Shown here piece after piece: positions 48,732-59,946 of a stretch of DNA of 64,000 bases. The DNA comes from DAIOEK01 sp963828285. Its GTDB lineage: Bacteria > Chloroflexota > Anaerolineae > Anaerolineales > Anaerolineaceae. Made by a program: the position numbers and the translations under genes. Where the stretch lies: positions 1-64,000 of the forward strand of contig CAWHEB010000006.1 in assembly GCA_963828285.1 (NCBI GenBank), written 5' to 3'. The notes beneath the pieces were generated by a model. The model had not been told where the DNA came from and made no database searches. It saw only the letters and a program-made list of their open reading frames with translations. Positions within the stretch are counted from its first letter, which is position 1. Each line of letters starts with the position of its first letter.

Positions 48732-49690
48732 TCAGATGATTCTACCGCAGGTTCTTTATTCGAATTTGAAAAGCGACGTAAGTATTCCCATGTATTTTTA
48801 CGATCAAAAAGTAGCAGGATTCCCCCTATCAAGCTGACACAAAGAGTAGCCACACGGATCAATAATGCTGCGGCCAATCCTTCTGCGTGGGTGTATCCGA
48901 CAAGGGTCAACAAGTAGGTGATGCTGCCTTCCTGTACTCCGATCCCATTGATGCTAATTGGTAGAATACTCGCAAAATAAGTCAATAAAACGATACAAAA
49001 AACACTTAAAGCGGAAATGTTCGGATTTAATGTATGGATCAAAAGCCAGAACGAAAGCATATTGACGAATAAGGACACCCAGGAGATCAGAAGGATTTCC
49101 GCAATAATACGAACTGTGAACCAGGGACGGATGGTTTCAAAGTCTTTTTTGATCTTTGTCCTGATTCTTTCCGGTATCCAACCGATCAAAATACCGGATT
49201 GTAACCAGGGAATCTGAAAATTGGATCTAATATTCCGGCTATAAATCCATAGGGTAAGTGGTAATAATATAAGCTTGCTGGAAAAGCTGAAAATCCGATC
49301 GGCAACAACGGATGATACCTTGATGCTTTTTTCACCATCAGGGTTGTAAAACAACAATCCAGCTACTTTAACCAGATCTCCACCGATGGTTGTTGGTAAA
49401 AAATTGGATAGGAAGAGACTGTACAGTACCAATCGAAGCACATCTTTAAACGACACTTTTAGTTCAACGATCTGCAATAATCTCAACCAACGGTAACCAA
49501 ACAATATATTTGCCAAAAAATAAAGACCAACAGCAACAATAAATGACCAGATCGGGTAGCCTTGGAGAGTCACAAGAACGAGGTTCCAATCCAGATTGCG
49601 CAATAAAAAATAGATCAGGATCACCGGTATGATGATCCTGACAGCTAACAACAGTCTATCTTTAGCTCGGGCGGACATCCGCCTTCTCAC
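48728..49690 (-). CDS. LPG synthase TM-domain / UPF0104-type flippase-like protein
   Basis: 320 residues with about eight spans. FLSNFLPTTIGGDLVKVAGL is the hallmark of the lysylphosphatidylglycerol-synthetase transmembrane family (UPF0104); the Mprf-type aminoacyl domain is absent. Stand-alone members in glycan clusters are thought to move lipids or to assist lipid-linked sugar transport. Start GTG 49690 or ATG 49678; both overlap the methyltransferase end. Confidence 0.85.
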   Translation of the reverse strand: MRRRMSARAKDRLLLAVRIIIPVILIYFLLRNLDWNLVLVTLQGYPIWSFIVAVGLYFLANILFGYRWLRLLQIVELKVSFKDVLRLVLYSLFLSNFLPTTIGGDLVKVAGLLFYNPDGEKSIKVSSVVADRIFSFSSKLILLPLTLWIYSRNIRSNFQIPWLQSGILIGWIPERIRTKIKKDFETIRPWFTVRIIAEILLISWVSLFVNMLSFWLLIHTLNPNISALSVFCIVLLTYFASILPISINGIGVQEGSITYLLTLVGYTHAEGLAAALLIRVATLCVSLIGGILLLFDRKNTWEYLRRFSNSNKEPAVESSE

Positions 49691-50390
49691 AGATCAGGAA
49701 ATATCGATCTCCCCAGACAGGTAAGTTTACGAACAGAAGAAGATAAAGGATTTGAGTCATGATCCGTTTTGTTATTGAGAATTTCCCCGTGACTGTCTTC
49801 TCAGGAAGAATATGCAGCAGCCTTCGATATAAATTATAAAATGGAAATCCCCATCGAATTCGTTCTTTGATCTTGAAACCGCTTTTTTCAAGTTTGCTGT
49901 CAAATTCGTGTTGTGAATATCCATGAACATGACCAACCCGAATTCTTTCGGCTTCGAACAATGGTCCCAGCGGAACGACAAGGATCAAGTACTTTCTGGT
50001 CATCTCGTAAAGATTCCTCATTGCAGCCAGATCATCATCGATATGTTCAAGAACATCGATACAGGTGACGAGGTCGACTGAAACTGGAGCCTTTTGTTTG
50101 GAAAGATCAACTTGCCAGAATTTTGCCTGGGGAAGTCTTTTTTCAGCAATTTTTACTGCATCTGCGGAATATTCAAAACCAAAGAGATCCTTGCCCTTAA
50201 ACTCTTTAGATATATCATCCAATAAGGTAGCCACCCCACAGCCGGCATCCATGACAGATTGGAACTCGACTTTTCTCAGGAGTGAGAAAACAAGTCGCCG
50301 TACATGCTTCGATGCTGGTCCGTACTCCTTCATGTCGTACCATTCATTCCAACCGCTATTATAAAATTGCTGCATATCGATATTTTCCAT
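49662..50390 (-). CDS. Class I SAM-dependent methyltransferase
   Basis: 242 residues. SAM motif I VMDAGCGVATLLDDI (about 48-62), FGFEYSADAVKIAEKR, and CIDVLEHIDDDLAAM. A C-terminal hydrophobic stretch (ILYLLLFVNLPVWGDRYFLI) may contact the membrane. Methyltransferases of this kind in polysaccharide clusters methylate a sugar or polyprenyl-linked intermediate. The substrate is not inferable. Confidence 0.87.
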   Translation of the reverse strand: MENIDMQQFYNSGWNEWYDMKEYGPASKHVRRLVFSLLRKVEFQSVMDAGCGVATLLDDISKEFKGKDLFGFEYSADAVKIAEKRLPQAKFWQVDLSKQKAPVSVDLVTCIDVLEHIDDDLAAMRNLYEMTRKYLILVVPLGPLFEAERIRVGHVHGYSQHEFDSKLEKSGFKIKERIRWGFPFYNLYRRLLHILPEKTVTGKFSITKRIMTQILYLLLFVNLPVWGDRYFLICEKADVRPS

Positions 50391-50437
50391 AAATCCCTTT
50401 CATGTAAAGCACGTTTATACCATGATTCGTTCTGGTT

Positions 50438-51571
50438 TTATTTCACAAGAGGGATATCCAGAAGAATTTCCTCGTATTTAATAACAATAAGATCAAGGTC
50501 AAATCCTCTTACTATTTCAAGGCTTTGTTTTCGGGCTTCCAACAATAGTTCGTAGTCTTCAAGGTACTTTCGTAAAGCATCGATAAATTTATCTGATTCG
50601 TATGGTTTAGCCAGATATCCATTGATTCCCGGTTTTACCAGGTCAATAAATCCCCCGGTTTCACTTGCTACCATGGCGACCCCCATTGCCATCGCCTGAA
50701 CTCCTACAACTGGTAATCCTTCAGATAAGGAAGGCATAAAAAGAATGTCGCTTTCTCGGAACCAGCCTAGAACTTCGACTGGAGTAAGCCATCCTGGTAA
50801 CGTGATGCGGTCTGTGAGATTATTTCTGGTAATCTCTTCTTCAATTTCCTGCCGAAGCGGACCATCTCCCAACATGACACAGTTCCAGGGCAAGTCAGAT
50901 ATCTTACTAAGAACTCGGATTACTTGTATGGGATTCTTCTGTTCCATGAATCGACCTGCAAAGATGATCCGTGGTGGATGATTAACAATGATCTTGCCTG
51001 CATGGAAACGTTTGAGCGGTATTCCGTTTGGGATAACCTGAATAGGGACTGGGTAGTGCTGTAAAGCTAGACCCTTAGTGAACTCGCTAACTGCAATAAC
51101 CTTTTTCGCTCTTTTCCATATCGGTGGCGTAAATGGCATAACCCACTTGAACCACTTGTCAGTTTTTTCTGGAACTCCACCGGGCACATCACCCAGGTGA
51201 GCTGTCAAAATATAGGGTTTCCCAGTGAATACCGATAACCAGAAACCGAGCAAACCAGCAGGCATGGCAAAATGTACATGGATGACATCAGGTTTCCAGG
51301 TAATGATCTCCTGCAGTCCCCTGAAAAATCCTCCTATCAGATACCTCGCCATGGAGCCGAATGATGCTTTGTAAGCGAATTTTCGCCCGCTGATTACCCT
51401 TATGATTTTTAACTTTCCACGGATCTCTTCACGACTTAGTCCTTTGAGGTGAGTAGTGATGATACGGACTTCATGCCCCCTGGCACATAATCCTTCTGCA
51501 ATATCTTCAGCAACTTTCCCGCCACCTCCACCTACCGGTGGGAATTCGTGCACTAGAACTAATACTCGCAT
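50438..51571 (-). CDS. GT4-type glycosyltransferase
   Basis: 377 residues, GT-B. Opens VLVLVHEFPPVGGGGGKVAEDIA, the glycine-rich loop of GT4. It has PNGIPLKRFHAG and IFAGRFMEQKNPIQVIRVL at the second domain, and MPSLSEGLPVVGVQAMAMG (E-x7-E type) for the donor. It is three bases from the upstream GT2 stop, so co-transcribed. Confidence 0.92.
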   Translation of the reverse strand: MRVLVLVHEFPPVGGGGGKVAEDIAEGLCARGHEVRIITTHLKGLSREEIRGKLKIIRVISGRKFAYKASFGSMARYLIGGFFRGLQEIITWKPDVIHVHFAMPAGLLGFWLSVFTGKPYILTAHLGDVPGGVPEKTDKWFKWVMPFTPPIWKRAKKVIAVSEFTKGLALQHYPVPIQVIPNGIPLKRFHAGKIIVNHPPRIIFAGRFMEQKNPIQVIRVLSKISDLPWNCVMLGDGPLRQEIEEEITRNNLTDRITLPGWLTPVEVLGWFRESDILFMPSLSEGLPVVGVQAMAMGVAMVASETGGFIDLVKPGINGYLAKPYESDKFIDALRKYLEDYELLLEARKQSLEIVRGFDLDLIVIKYEEILLDIPLVK

Positions 51572-51574
51572 GAA

Positions 51575-52586
51575 CTATTCCATTGCCTGAGCGGATTGAT
51601 CAGTTAAAAAAGTCCGCACATTGTAAATAGGTTTCCCCTGTGATTCATGATATGTCCGGACCAATAGCTCTGTGATCAATCCCATTAGTAGGGATTGGAA
51701 TCCCATGAGACCTGCAACTGTGCTAATTAGGAACAATGGTGATTGGGTAACACCGATAAGGAAGAAAACCCGTCGGATGAACAGATAAAGCAGCATGATC
51801 GCGCTGATCAGTATCAAACTGATTCCAAATCCGCCGAATAGATAAATTGGTTTAGTTGCATAACTGACCAAAAATTTTACCGTGAATAGATCCAAAATCA
51901 CTTTGATCGTTCTCTCTAGTCCGTACTTTGTTTGACCAAATTTGCGAGGATGGTGGTGTACCGGTACTTCGATGATCTTTGCTCCATAGCGATGGGCATA
52001 CACTGGGATGAAACGATGCATCTCTCCGTATAATTGAAAACCTGTGATTACTTCACGTCGGTAAGCCTTGAGTGTGCAACCATAATCGTGAAGGTGAACG
52101 CCGGTTACATTGGAGATCAATTTATTGGCCAGCCGGCTGGGAAGGGTACGGTTGATGAAAGTGTCTTGTCTGTCTTTTCGCCAGCCGCTGACAACATCAT
52201 ATCCCTCATCCAATTTCGCCAGCATCATAGGAATATCGATGGGATCATTCTGCATATCAGCGTCAAGCATCACAATAATATTTCCCCGGGCATGGTCAAT
52301 ACCGGCGGCAATAGCTGCTGTTTGCCCAAAGTTACGACGTAATTCAACAATGCGCACATGGGATTTGTCTTTTTCAAATAATCCATGCAAGACATCAATG
52401 CTTTTATCTTTACTGCCATCGTCAACATAGATTATTTCCCAGATGATCGGTTTGAATGATCGTTTTCATTGAAGCGTGGATTGCATCGAACAGGAGAGGT
52501 AAATTCTGTTCTTCGTTATAAACAGGAACAATGATGGATAGGTCGATACATGGTTCAACGGTTGGACTCTCAACGGATTTGGTCAT
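51575..52586 (-). CDS. GtrB/DPM1-like polyprenyl-phosphate glycosyltransferase, frameshifted N-terminus
   Basis: About 336 residues joined. It starts at ATG 52586 (MTKSVESPTVEPC), then LSIIVPVYNEEQNLPLLFDA. The frame changes near 52445-52450 to reach WEIIYVDDGSKDKS. The body has RRNFGQTAAIAAGIDHARG and VMLDADMQNDP (catalytic Asp motif), then two C-terminal membrane helices. This is the GtrB/ArnC layout: it charges undecaprenyl phosphate with one sugar on the cytoplasmic face. GT-C enzymes in the locus could use that product outside. The start overlaps the previous stop as ATGA. Confidence 0.85.
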
Positions 52587-54187
52587 TGGGGTTTACACCT
52601 CTCTGAAGTCTCGAATACTTCAGTAAGATCATAAGGTAACTCTGATGTAGATAAATAACTGCGATCTTCGATCAATGGATATTTCCCATGGAAGTAACTA
52701 TTGAAAAGCACCCTAAAAATGTTTACCGGTGTGATAGATGAATACACTTGCGTCTCAATTCCTGGAAACCGGTACAAATTCAGGATCTCGAATCGGTTTT
52801 CGTCACGAATTCCATGGTCACCTTGAATGATAATGATTGGTGGGATATTGGAATTCTTAATAATTGTATCTACAATTGACGAAATCTGGTTATTGATAAA
52901 TTGAACTTGCTGGCTGTAGCCAGCCAGGAAGTATTCTTCAGAAACTGGGTAGTCTTTCTCCCCGCGGAAGTATTTTGGATTGTTGAGTAATTCCCCATTT
53001 GCTTTGAAAATAAAAGGGACATGAGGCACATTGATATGCGCATAGACGAATTTTGGCTGTAAACTTTCGGGCAGTTTTGTCAGATTTTCCAACTCGAAGA
53101 GTGTCCGTTTGATATGCGATGAATGATGGGAAGATTGATCCAGGCTCTTGATAAGTTTCGGGAAGAAATCATTAACCAAAGATAGTGCTGATTCATCGAT
53201 CAGCATATATTCGAAAGGTTGTATATCAGATATCAAAAATTCATTTTGAGTCGGAGACAGGAAGATGTCTGCGTCATTCCAATGGTTCCAGGCATAACCT
53301 GTTTCGAACGCGACTGTTTTATAGCCCATCGCTTCCAATTGTCGCCTAACAATTCCATTCTTGATCATGGCAGTCGCTAAAGTCAGATCGCTGTTCCCTG
53401 GTTTCGCTTTGAAGTTAAGATTAGTAACATAATCCATATTGAATGCGGATGCCATCGACAATTCGGTAAAGCTGTAATTGCTTCTAGCACAATCGGCGAG
53501 ATAAAATCCCTCATTCTTCATTTGATTAAGAAATGAAGAGGTATCCAAACCAAAATCATCGAGTAGAGCATCATCCCTGGTGTATGAATCGAGGATGATG
53601 TAATAGATATCAGGCATTTCATTGATTGGTTTGATGGGTGAGAGAGTACCCTGGATGTGGCTTCTTTGTCGGTTAACTTCTGATCTTAAATTTGTCACAT
53701 AAAAAATGACTGGTACAACGGAAATGATCACCAGAACGATGGATACTACATTTAATGCGGTTGTAACCTGATCTAGTTTTTTTATTCTTAGGGTTATCCA
53801 GGTCACAATTCCAAAAATGGCAAGAAAAAATCCCCCAACGATCACGTGGTGACCGAGTAGGTCATTTAAGGAGGATTGTCTGATGAGATTATATAAATGG
53901 CCGTATGAGAAGAACAACAAAATGGTGGTTGTCCCCACGATAGCTGCTTTTGTTAGATTCCTTAGGATGAAAAATAGAAGGCTAACGTAAACGATTGTAA
54001 ATGCGACCGAAAATAAAATCGGACGTAATGCCACCCAGTAATCCACCTGGCTGATGTTATAAGCCAGCAGTGCCAGAATCGGATAAACACAAAAGAATAT
54101 TGGGTGGAATGGGGATTTTAAGATGGATTTCATAAATAGTTGGCTGAACGTAGTCGGGTTATTATAACTGATTCCATTTCTCGACAA
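52583..54187 (-). CDS. Membrane alkaline-phosphatase-superfamily enzyme, paralog 6
   Basis: 534 residues from 54187, but the ATG at 54133 (MKSILKSPFHPIFF, 516 residues) fits the paralogs better. It has PDIYYIILDSYTRDD, SNYSFTELSMASAFN (candidate Thr), ETGYAWNHWNDAD, KFVYAHINVPHVPF, IIIIQGDHGIRD and TPVNIFRV. It is the only copy in block 2 and is intact. It most resembles paralog 1 in the opening DSYTR block. Presence in both blocks suggests they serve one surface structure. Confidence 0.8.
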   Translation of the reverse strand: MSRNGISYNNPTTFSQLFMKSILKSPFHPIFFCVYPILALLAYNISQVDYWVALRPILFSVAFTIVYVSLLFFILRNLTKAAIVGTTTILLFFSYGHLYNLIRQSSLNDLLGHHVIVGGFFLAIFGIVTWITLRIKKLDQVTTALNVVSIVLVIISVVPVIFYVTNLRSEVNRQRSHIQGTLSPIKPINEMPDIYYIILDSYTRDDALLDDFGLDTSSFLNQMKNEGFYLADCARSNYSFTELSMASAFNMDYVTNLNFKAKPGNSDLTLATAMIKNGIVRRQLEAMGYKTVAFETGYAWNHWNDADIFLSPTQNEFLISDIQPFEYMLIDESALSLVNDFFPKLIKSLDQSSHHSSHIKRTLFELENLTKLPESLQPKFVYAHINVPHVPFIFKANGELLNNPKYFRGEKDYPVSEEYFLAGYSQQVQFINNQISSIVDTIIKNSNIPPIIIIQGDHGIRDENRFEILNLYRFPGIETQVYSSITPVNIFRVLFNSYFHGKYPLIEDRSYLSTSELPYDLTEVFETSERCKPQ

Positions 54188-54275
54188 AAACTATTCAGGT
54201 GATCAAAGCCAACTCCCAAAATTGTGTAAAACACAATGAATTACTTTTGATGCTGTAAAGTAAAATTTATTTTTC

Positions 54276-56242
54276 CTATTTGCATTTGGATACATCGAAC
54301 AATTTCCTGATGATCCCCGGCCATTGCTTTTCTGAGATAACTTGTTTGACGCAGGGTTCTTTCATGAATTCCTGCACTGGGATCGTTTGGCTGTTCCAAT
54401 ACTCTTCATCCAGGTAAACAAAGTCGTATCCAGCTTTTTGAAATCCTTCCCGGATCCGGGGAGTTCATACAATGCCTTCCACTCTGGCAGATATTCATAC
54501 CAGGTTTGCCCTGCTTCTACAGCTCTTCCAAATATGATCACTGACCGGTAAGGTATTGGATCAAAGACCATTGTTTTCTTGTTCAATACATTCCAATACT
54601 GTTGGCTAATTTTTGCATCCAATTCAGTCATAAATGGTGCTACAACCGGAAGTTGAATGGCGGTAAGTTGGGATGCGAAAATAACAAAACCGCTTACCAA
54701 GCTGATAAAAAAGAGACTAATTCCACTGTATTTGACCACATCACTTCTATGACTTGCCCATCGCCATAAAAGCGGGACAAAGTACAGAGTAACCAGAGTC
54801 AAAAACGAATAGAGCCGGGAAGTATTGCGGACCCCGGTTGATCCTTCAAAATTGATCAAAATGGATCCTATTGTTAGAAAGAATCCGATGATAAGAGCAC
54901 CTTCGAACCAGCGTTTATTTCGAAACACTTTGATACCCCAGACTACGATTAATGGCAGAACCAATAATACCGGACCAATTTCGAATAAAGCGGTGAGAAT
55001 GGTATCGGGTTGGGTTAACGATAAAACTCCGAGATGTGCAGAAACGATTGAAGGTGGCCAGGTTAAGGCAAATCCCACTGACTGATAGGTATTGGCATTT
55101 GGCGCGAACCAGGACTGCATGATGTCTACGAATGCCCCACCTTCAAAAAGGCTGAGGAGTACTCCGCCAAATATAACAGCTCCCCACATCCACAACATCC
55201 TTGGGAATTTCTGGTTTTTGTTAATTAACAGGTTCAAAACCACGCAAATGATCCACCCACCGAAGATCAGGAGGAGATCCGCTTCGCCAACCAGGGATAA
55301 TCCCGATAGCAAGCAGGTTGAAACGATCGCCGCTTGCCAGGTTCGCCATCTGTTAAATGTGATGAGCATAATGAGCAGGATGGCAATATTCATAAGACCG
55401 TTTGCACCGTGGATACTCAAGATACCTGGCTGAACGATGCCATTGGTAAACGCAAAAGGTATGGGTAGTTTCCCAACCCCTTCGATTTTCCATTCCGATA
55501 ATAATGCTTCTAAAAGTGTCAATCCGCTGCTCGCACCGGAACCAATCAGTGTGACCTTTGTGGATACACTCTCCAAAAATGTAGGCGACATGATCAATAA
55601 TAACCAGCGTGTTCCAGACCCAAATGCAATGAATAGACCCCCCAGTACACCAACAAATTTATTTTTTGCTACTCTAGCTGTCCAAAGTCCTGCCAGGAAT
55701 ACCGCAATCGAAAAAGAGATACTCCGTGCTAGATCCATCGCGGACCATACAAAAATGTCACCGATACGGGTGATCTGTCCTGCAAAGAGGATTAGAAAAT
55801 AATGATATGCATATAAAACATTTCTATTCAATGCGAAGTGAGGTGGAATATCTCCGGCTGCTACAAGGGAGACGGTTGGCAGATGAGCATAATCATCAAA
55901 TATCCCCATTCCACGGCAGATAGAAAACATCAATGTAGTGATCAGTATGAATACAATTGAAATGCCTATTTGTGATTTGCTGAAAATTGGCAAGGAAAGG
56001 GAGTTTTTCCACCAAAAAAATACCCCCGAAACAAATACAATCCCGGCGGATAGGTAAAAGCTAGCGGGTGTTTTTATAATCTGCCCAAGTATGGATGAGA
56101 TAACTATTTCCAGAGATATACCGGCTGCAATCCCCACGATTAAATCTTCAGCTGGCGTCAAACGAAAAACTGCTTTGACCAACAGATATCCCCCCATAAC
56201 CGTGGCTACGAACCAAACAATTAAAAGAACAGCTTCCGTCAT
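54276..56242 (-). CDS. Large GT-C-like membrane protein, frameshifted near C-terminus
   Basis: About 655 residues when joined, with 12 or more spans and a C-terminal soluble tail. It has a GIFDDYAHLPTVSLVA segment with an acidic pair in the first large loop. The frame ends at 54362 as LFTWMKSIGT. Dropping into the next frame at the TTTTT run (54435-54439) gives AGYDFVYLDEEYWNSQTIP and runs to TAG at 54276-54278. The tail fits the soluble end of this family, so I extend to there. No precise function. Confidence 0.7.
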
Positions 56243-56449
56243 AATAATTCCTTGGATAAGATAGTTATTTACTCCTTTGGTTGGCAGACCTATAAGGGTG
56301 ATATCAGCATTAACCAGATTCTATTTTAGTCTGTTTTGTTAGATAAGTTAGCCTAAATACTTGATATTTTGATCGTAATGATCCTGCGAATTCAGGTTTA
56401 TTTATAAAAGTTTGTGGAATTGAAGTATTACTTCTTATTATTGTTGAAT

Positions 56450-58336
56450 TCAATTTCGTATGAAGAGCTCAAGATGCCCGGCAGATTCGCAGTTACCCAG
56501 TGGCGGAATATCGCTGATTTGAGTCAAACGGTCCGCTGCAATTGCATCCATTTCCCATTTTTTGGCATATTCCTTTTCTAGAAGAATATAATTTGAACCT
56601 TCATACCATTGATCAGCCAACAGATTGTTGTATCGTCCTAGCCTGAGCAAGGAATCACTATCCCCATTTTGGTAATATGCATGAAGGTGATTTAGTTGTG
56701 GTGGATAAATTTCAATATCTGGTAAATAAAGAAATATTGCATCTGATCGGCCTTCCCAATACACTTTTTCGCCAGCGGGTATGATCTCACGCAATTCTTT
56801 GCCTGCTTTCTCATATGAAGTTATCACGTCTGATTTGCAGGCGAAAAAATCATTTGCTTTCCCCAGTAAAATTGTGGGGGATAGTAGAATACCCAAACCC
56901 AGGAAACCAAAGGCAAATTGGAAAGTTGAGGGCATTTTTCTACGAATGGATTTAAACCGGAGAAATAAGATCCCAAGAATGATCAAAATACAACTGATAA
57001 CAACTAATATTGCTACTAATTCCACTCGGACAGCTTGATAATATCTCAAATTGAATCTGGTCTGAATTAATTGGATCAATAGAGCCCCAAGGTCCACTAC
57101 CTTACCAAATACACTTGATCCATTAAAGATCGTACTTTTCATGAAATCATCGATGGAGCTAATTACGATACCACCAAAGAAAAGCAGGATAAATCCTCCA
57201 AATATCAATTTTCGAATAGGTCCTGGTTTCTTGATCAAAAGATTGATTCCCATCGGTAAGAAAATCAATGGGAGGAATCCAAAATAATCGATATAAAGCA
57301 AAATACAAGAAACACAGTAGTCCAATCCAAAAGCGGCAAAAGAGTGCATTCCAAGTAGGATGCAATATGCTACTACCAAAAAACTAAGTGATTTGATCTC
57401 TTTATGATTCCGAAGCTCTTTGATCTTTGGGAGGAAGATACAGAATATGAAGAACATAAAGAATGATGCAAAGTGATTTCTCAGCAAAACTCCCAGATTG
57501 ACCATTCGTTCAGTAAGATTACTGGCTTTATCGGGGATTTGATTGAGCAGGAACACACCATCAGAGATCAACCGCCATGGATTAAGAATTGGAGAAATTA
57601 TTCTCGGAATCCACATCGCCCAGATCTCAAGGATGTTTGGCCAGTAGATCGCGTTAATAACTATGATTGGGACCATGCCGGCGAGGAATGCAGCCAATCC
57701 TAATTTCCACCCATGTTGCCACCATACATAAAGGACGAACAAAGGGAAGACCACTAACATGTTCTCTCTAGTTAATAAGATAAAGGCGCTCAAGAATCCC
57801 GCACAGATGATCTGCCATTTCCTGCGGTCAGGGATAACGCCAAGGAAGATCATCCAAATAAACATAGCCGCGACAATACCTTCTGTGAGAGCCATGGAAT
57901 AGATTTTGATCGAGGCGGGATTAAGGGCATATATCCAAATACCTATTGCAGCCCACCAGGTATTCGACGATTTTCTGATGACAAAGTACAAACCGATCAG
58001 GAAAATAACTGCAATGGCTATTGCAAAGTATCTGCCGGTACGCAATCCAGGTCCAAATATCACCTGGGCAGTGCCTGGAATTAAAAATGAAAACGGCATG
58101 TGGTTTGTCCACAGACCATAGTTTTCAAACAACTGATATTTTCCAGAAACTACCAACCAACCTTTATAGAGATAAAGTCCTTCATCCAGGAAGCTAAGTT
58201 TAGATATTACAGTCTGAAAAGCATTTACCAGATAAACAATGAGTCCGATGATTGCGATGAAAGTGGCGAGAAATCGATATTGTTTGAGTCGGTTTATGGT
58301 ACGTTCAATTGTTGATGGTCTTTTTACTTCATTCAC
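56450..58336 (-). CDS. GT-C-like membrane glycosyltransferase
   Basis: 628 residues with about 12 spans. First loop KLSFLDEGLYLYKGWLVVSG carries the DEG block of PMT/ArnT-like enzymes. Further on ALTEGIVAAMFIWMI and LTRENMLVVFPLFVLY, the RENM region typical of the family. The soluble C-terminus (ILLEKEYAKKWEMD, CESAGHLELFIRN) closes it. A 207-base AT-rich gap separates it from the next gene; it holds a GAAGTA-A-TACTTC dyad but no convincing promoter. Confidence 0.78.
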   Translation of the reverse strand: MNEVKRPSTIERTINRLKQYRFLATFIAIIGLIVYLVNAFQTVISKLSFLDEGLYLYKGWLVVSGKYQLFENYGLWTNHMPFSFLIPGTAQVIFGPGLRTGRYFAIAIAVIFLIGLYFVIRKSSNTWWAAIGIWIYALNPASIKIYSMALTEGIVAAMFIWMIFLGVIPDRRKWQIICAGFLSAFILLTRENMLVVFPLFVLYVWWQHGWKLGLAAFLAGMVPIIVINAIYWPNILEIWAMWIPRIISPILNPWRLISDGVFLLNQIPDKASNLTERMVNLGVLLRNHFASFFMFFIFCIFLPKIKELRNHKEIKSLSFLVVAYCILLGMHSFAAFGLDYCVSCILLYIDYFGFLPLIFLPMGINLLIKKPGPIRKLIFGGFILLFFGGIVISSIDDFMKSTIFNGSSVFGKVVDLGALLIQLIQTRFNLRYYQAVRVELVAILVVISCILIILGILFLRFKSIRRKMPSTFQFAFGFLGLGILLSPTILLGKANDFFACKSDVITSYEKAGKELREIIPAGEKVYWEGRSDAIFLYLPDIEIYPPQLNHLHAYYQNGDSDSLLRLGRYNNLLADQWYEGSNYILLEKEYAKKWEMDAIAADRLTQISDIPPLGNCESAGHLELFIRN

Positions 58337-58368
58337 AGATACCCCCTACCTGTGTTCCCAACTGAGTG

Positions 58369-59946
58369 TTATGGTCCTATCTTTTTTCGGTGATCGAAAT
58401 ACCAACCACTGAGTATTATTATCGCACTTAAACCAATGATGATGGTAAGCATGACAAAGAATGGGAATCGAAATACTAGTTGATAATACCGGGACGCGTA
58501 CCATTGAACGAACATAAGTATGGAAATTGCTTCAACTAGATAGATCCGCTTCAGCCATCGAGAATTCTGAGTTTTTGCATGCTGCCAACCCCAGACGCAT
58601 AGGATTGCCATACAAAAAATAAAAATCACCCTGTATCGCGGATTGTCCCATTGATCCCCGCCGGCACGGGCTGAGCAGAGGATGATCCAAACCCAGAAGA
58701 AAACCGATGTCCAGGCGATCAGACTTTTGTTCTCCAGCTTCTTACTGAAGATCACCATGGAAACCGTATAGATCAATACGGGAAGTACCAGGTACCAGCC
58801 AATTGCCAGTGTCGATGAAATTGTCCGCCAGATTCCCACTGTCGTATCCAATAATGCTGCCGGCAAAACGGGTTGGAATATCCCGTAAACGATGATAAAA
58901 GGAAGTTGAAATACCTGTGGCAGAGAAGCGAAAATAAATTCCAACCGTCCTGATGCTTTAGCTGACGTGTAAGCATCCCAGGAAACCACACCTTTAAACC
59001 AGGTGAATAAAATCGCGAAAGGAGATCCGCCGGCGAGTTTCTCCTGTTGGGATACCCCAAATGAAAATGCTATTAATCCTATCAGGATGATAACTACCGC
59101 TGAGATCCACACCCATTTTGAGATCGAGATCTGGTGTCGTTTAAAATACATCCATCCACCTGAGAAGATGATGAATGGTAGTAAAACTCCAGGAGAAAAA
59201 AGAAGCATTCCTGCAACACCGCCCAGAAATACCCATATATGAGTTTTGTCCCGCATCTCGATCCATTCAGATAGCGCCCAAAAACTGATTGCGATAAAAC
59301 AGATTAAGAATGGTTCACGCATTTGCGATGCGCCAAGAATAACAGCCTGTGGGAAAAGCGCGAAGATCCAGCCTGCCAGATTCGATTCGGAGTTTGCGAA
59401 GATCCGCCTTGCACTCATCACAAAGAAGGGAATGGCCAATGTGCCGAAAAATGCTGAAAGAATTAAGATCAGGAATGGTCGATGAACGCCACCGGAAATG
59501 TAACGATATACCAGCATACTCGTCGCCAACATTCCCCCATATTGATCTGTAACAAATTTATCTGTGAATGTCTTGATGATCAGGGTGGATTTGTTGACCA
59601 GATTTATTGCCTGTGTATCCCGTCTGTACGCATCAAAAAAAACATATCCTGCTTTTTGCTGATCTGTAGGGAATCCTAACGTAGGGAGAGCTTTCATCAA
59701 CCCAACACCAATTCCTAGACGGAGAATAAAAGCAATTCCAACCATCCAGATCATAGTCTTACTATTCCCGCTGAATTTTGTGATAGCTTTCAAGATCAAA
59801 AGAGATAAAAATATCAATCCGCTTGAAAGAAGCCAACCAATCACCCAACTCACAGGTTCCAACGATAATGAGATGATTGCTCCTGCAGATAGGGAAGCAA
59901 CCATAAGCTTGAACTCAGTGTAAAAACTGTGCCCTGAGATTTTCAA
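58369..59946 (-). CDS. GT-C-like membrane protein (RgtA/B-like)
   Basis: 525 residues with 11-12 spans. Loop motifs are YVFFDAYRRDTQAINLVN and FPQAVILGASQMREPFLICF, the latter (MREP) common in a GT39-like subgroup in Gram-positive-type clusters. Start 59946 overlaps the upstream glycosyltransferase by 4 bases. It would transfer a sugar from polyprenyl phosphate, or could be an inactive relative. Confidence 0.72.
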   Translation of the reverse strand: MKISGHSFYTEFKLMVASLSAGAIISLSLEPVSWVIGWLLSSGLIFLSLLILKAITKFSGNSKTMIWMVGIAFILRLGIGVGLMKALPTLGFPTDQQKAGYVFFDAYRRDTQAINLVNKSTLIIKTFTDKFVTDQYGGMLATSMLVYRYISGGVHRPFLILILSAFFGTLAIPFFVMSARRIFANSESNLAGWIFALFPQAVILGASQMREPFLICFIAISFWALSEWIEMRDKTHIWVFLGGVAGMLLFSPGVLLPFIIFSGGWMYFKRHQISISKWVWISAVVIILIGLIAFSFGVSQQEKLAGGSPFAILFTWFKGVVSWDAYTSAKASGRLEFIFASLPQVFQLPFIIVYGIFQPVLPAALLDTTVGIWRTISSTLAIGWYLVLPVLIYTVSMVIFSKKLENKSLIAWTSVFFWVWIILCSARAGGDQWDNPRYRVIFIFCMAILCVWGWQHAKTQNSRWLKRIYLVEAISILMFVQWYASRYYQLVFRFPFFVMLTIIIGLSAIIILSGWYFDHRKKIGP

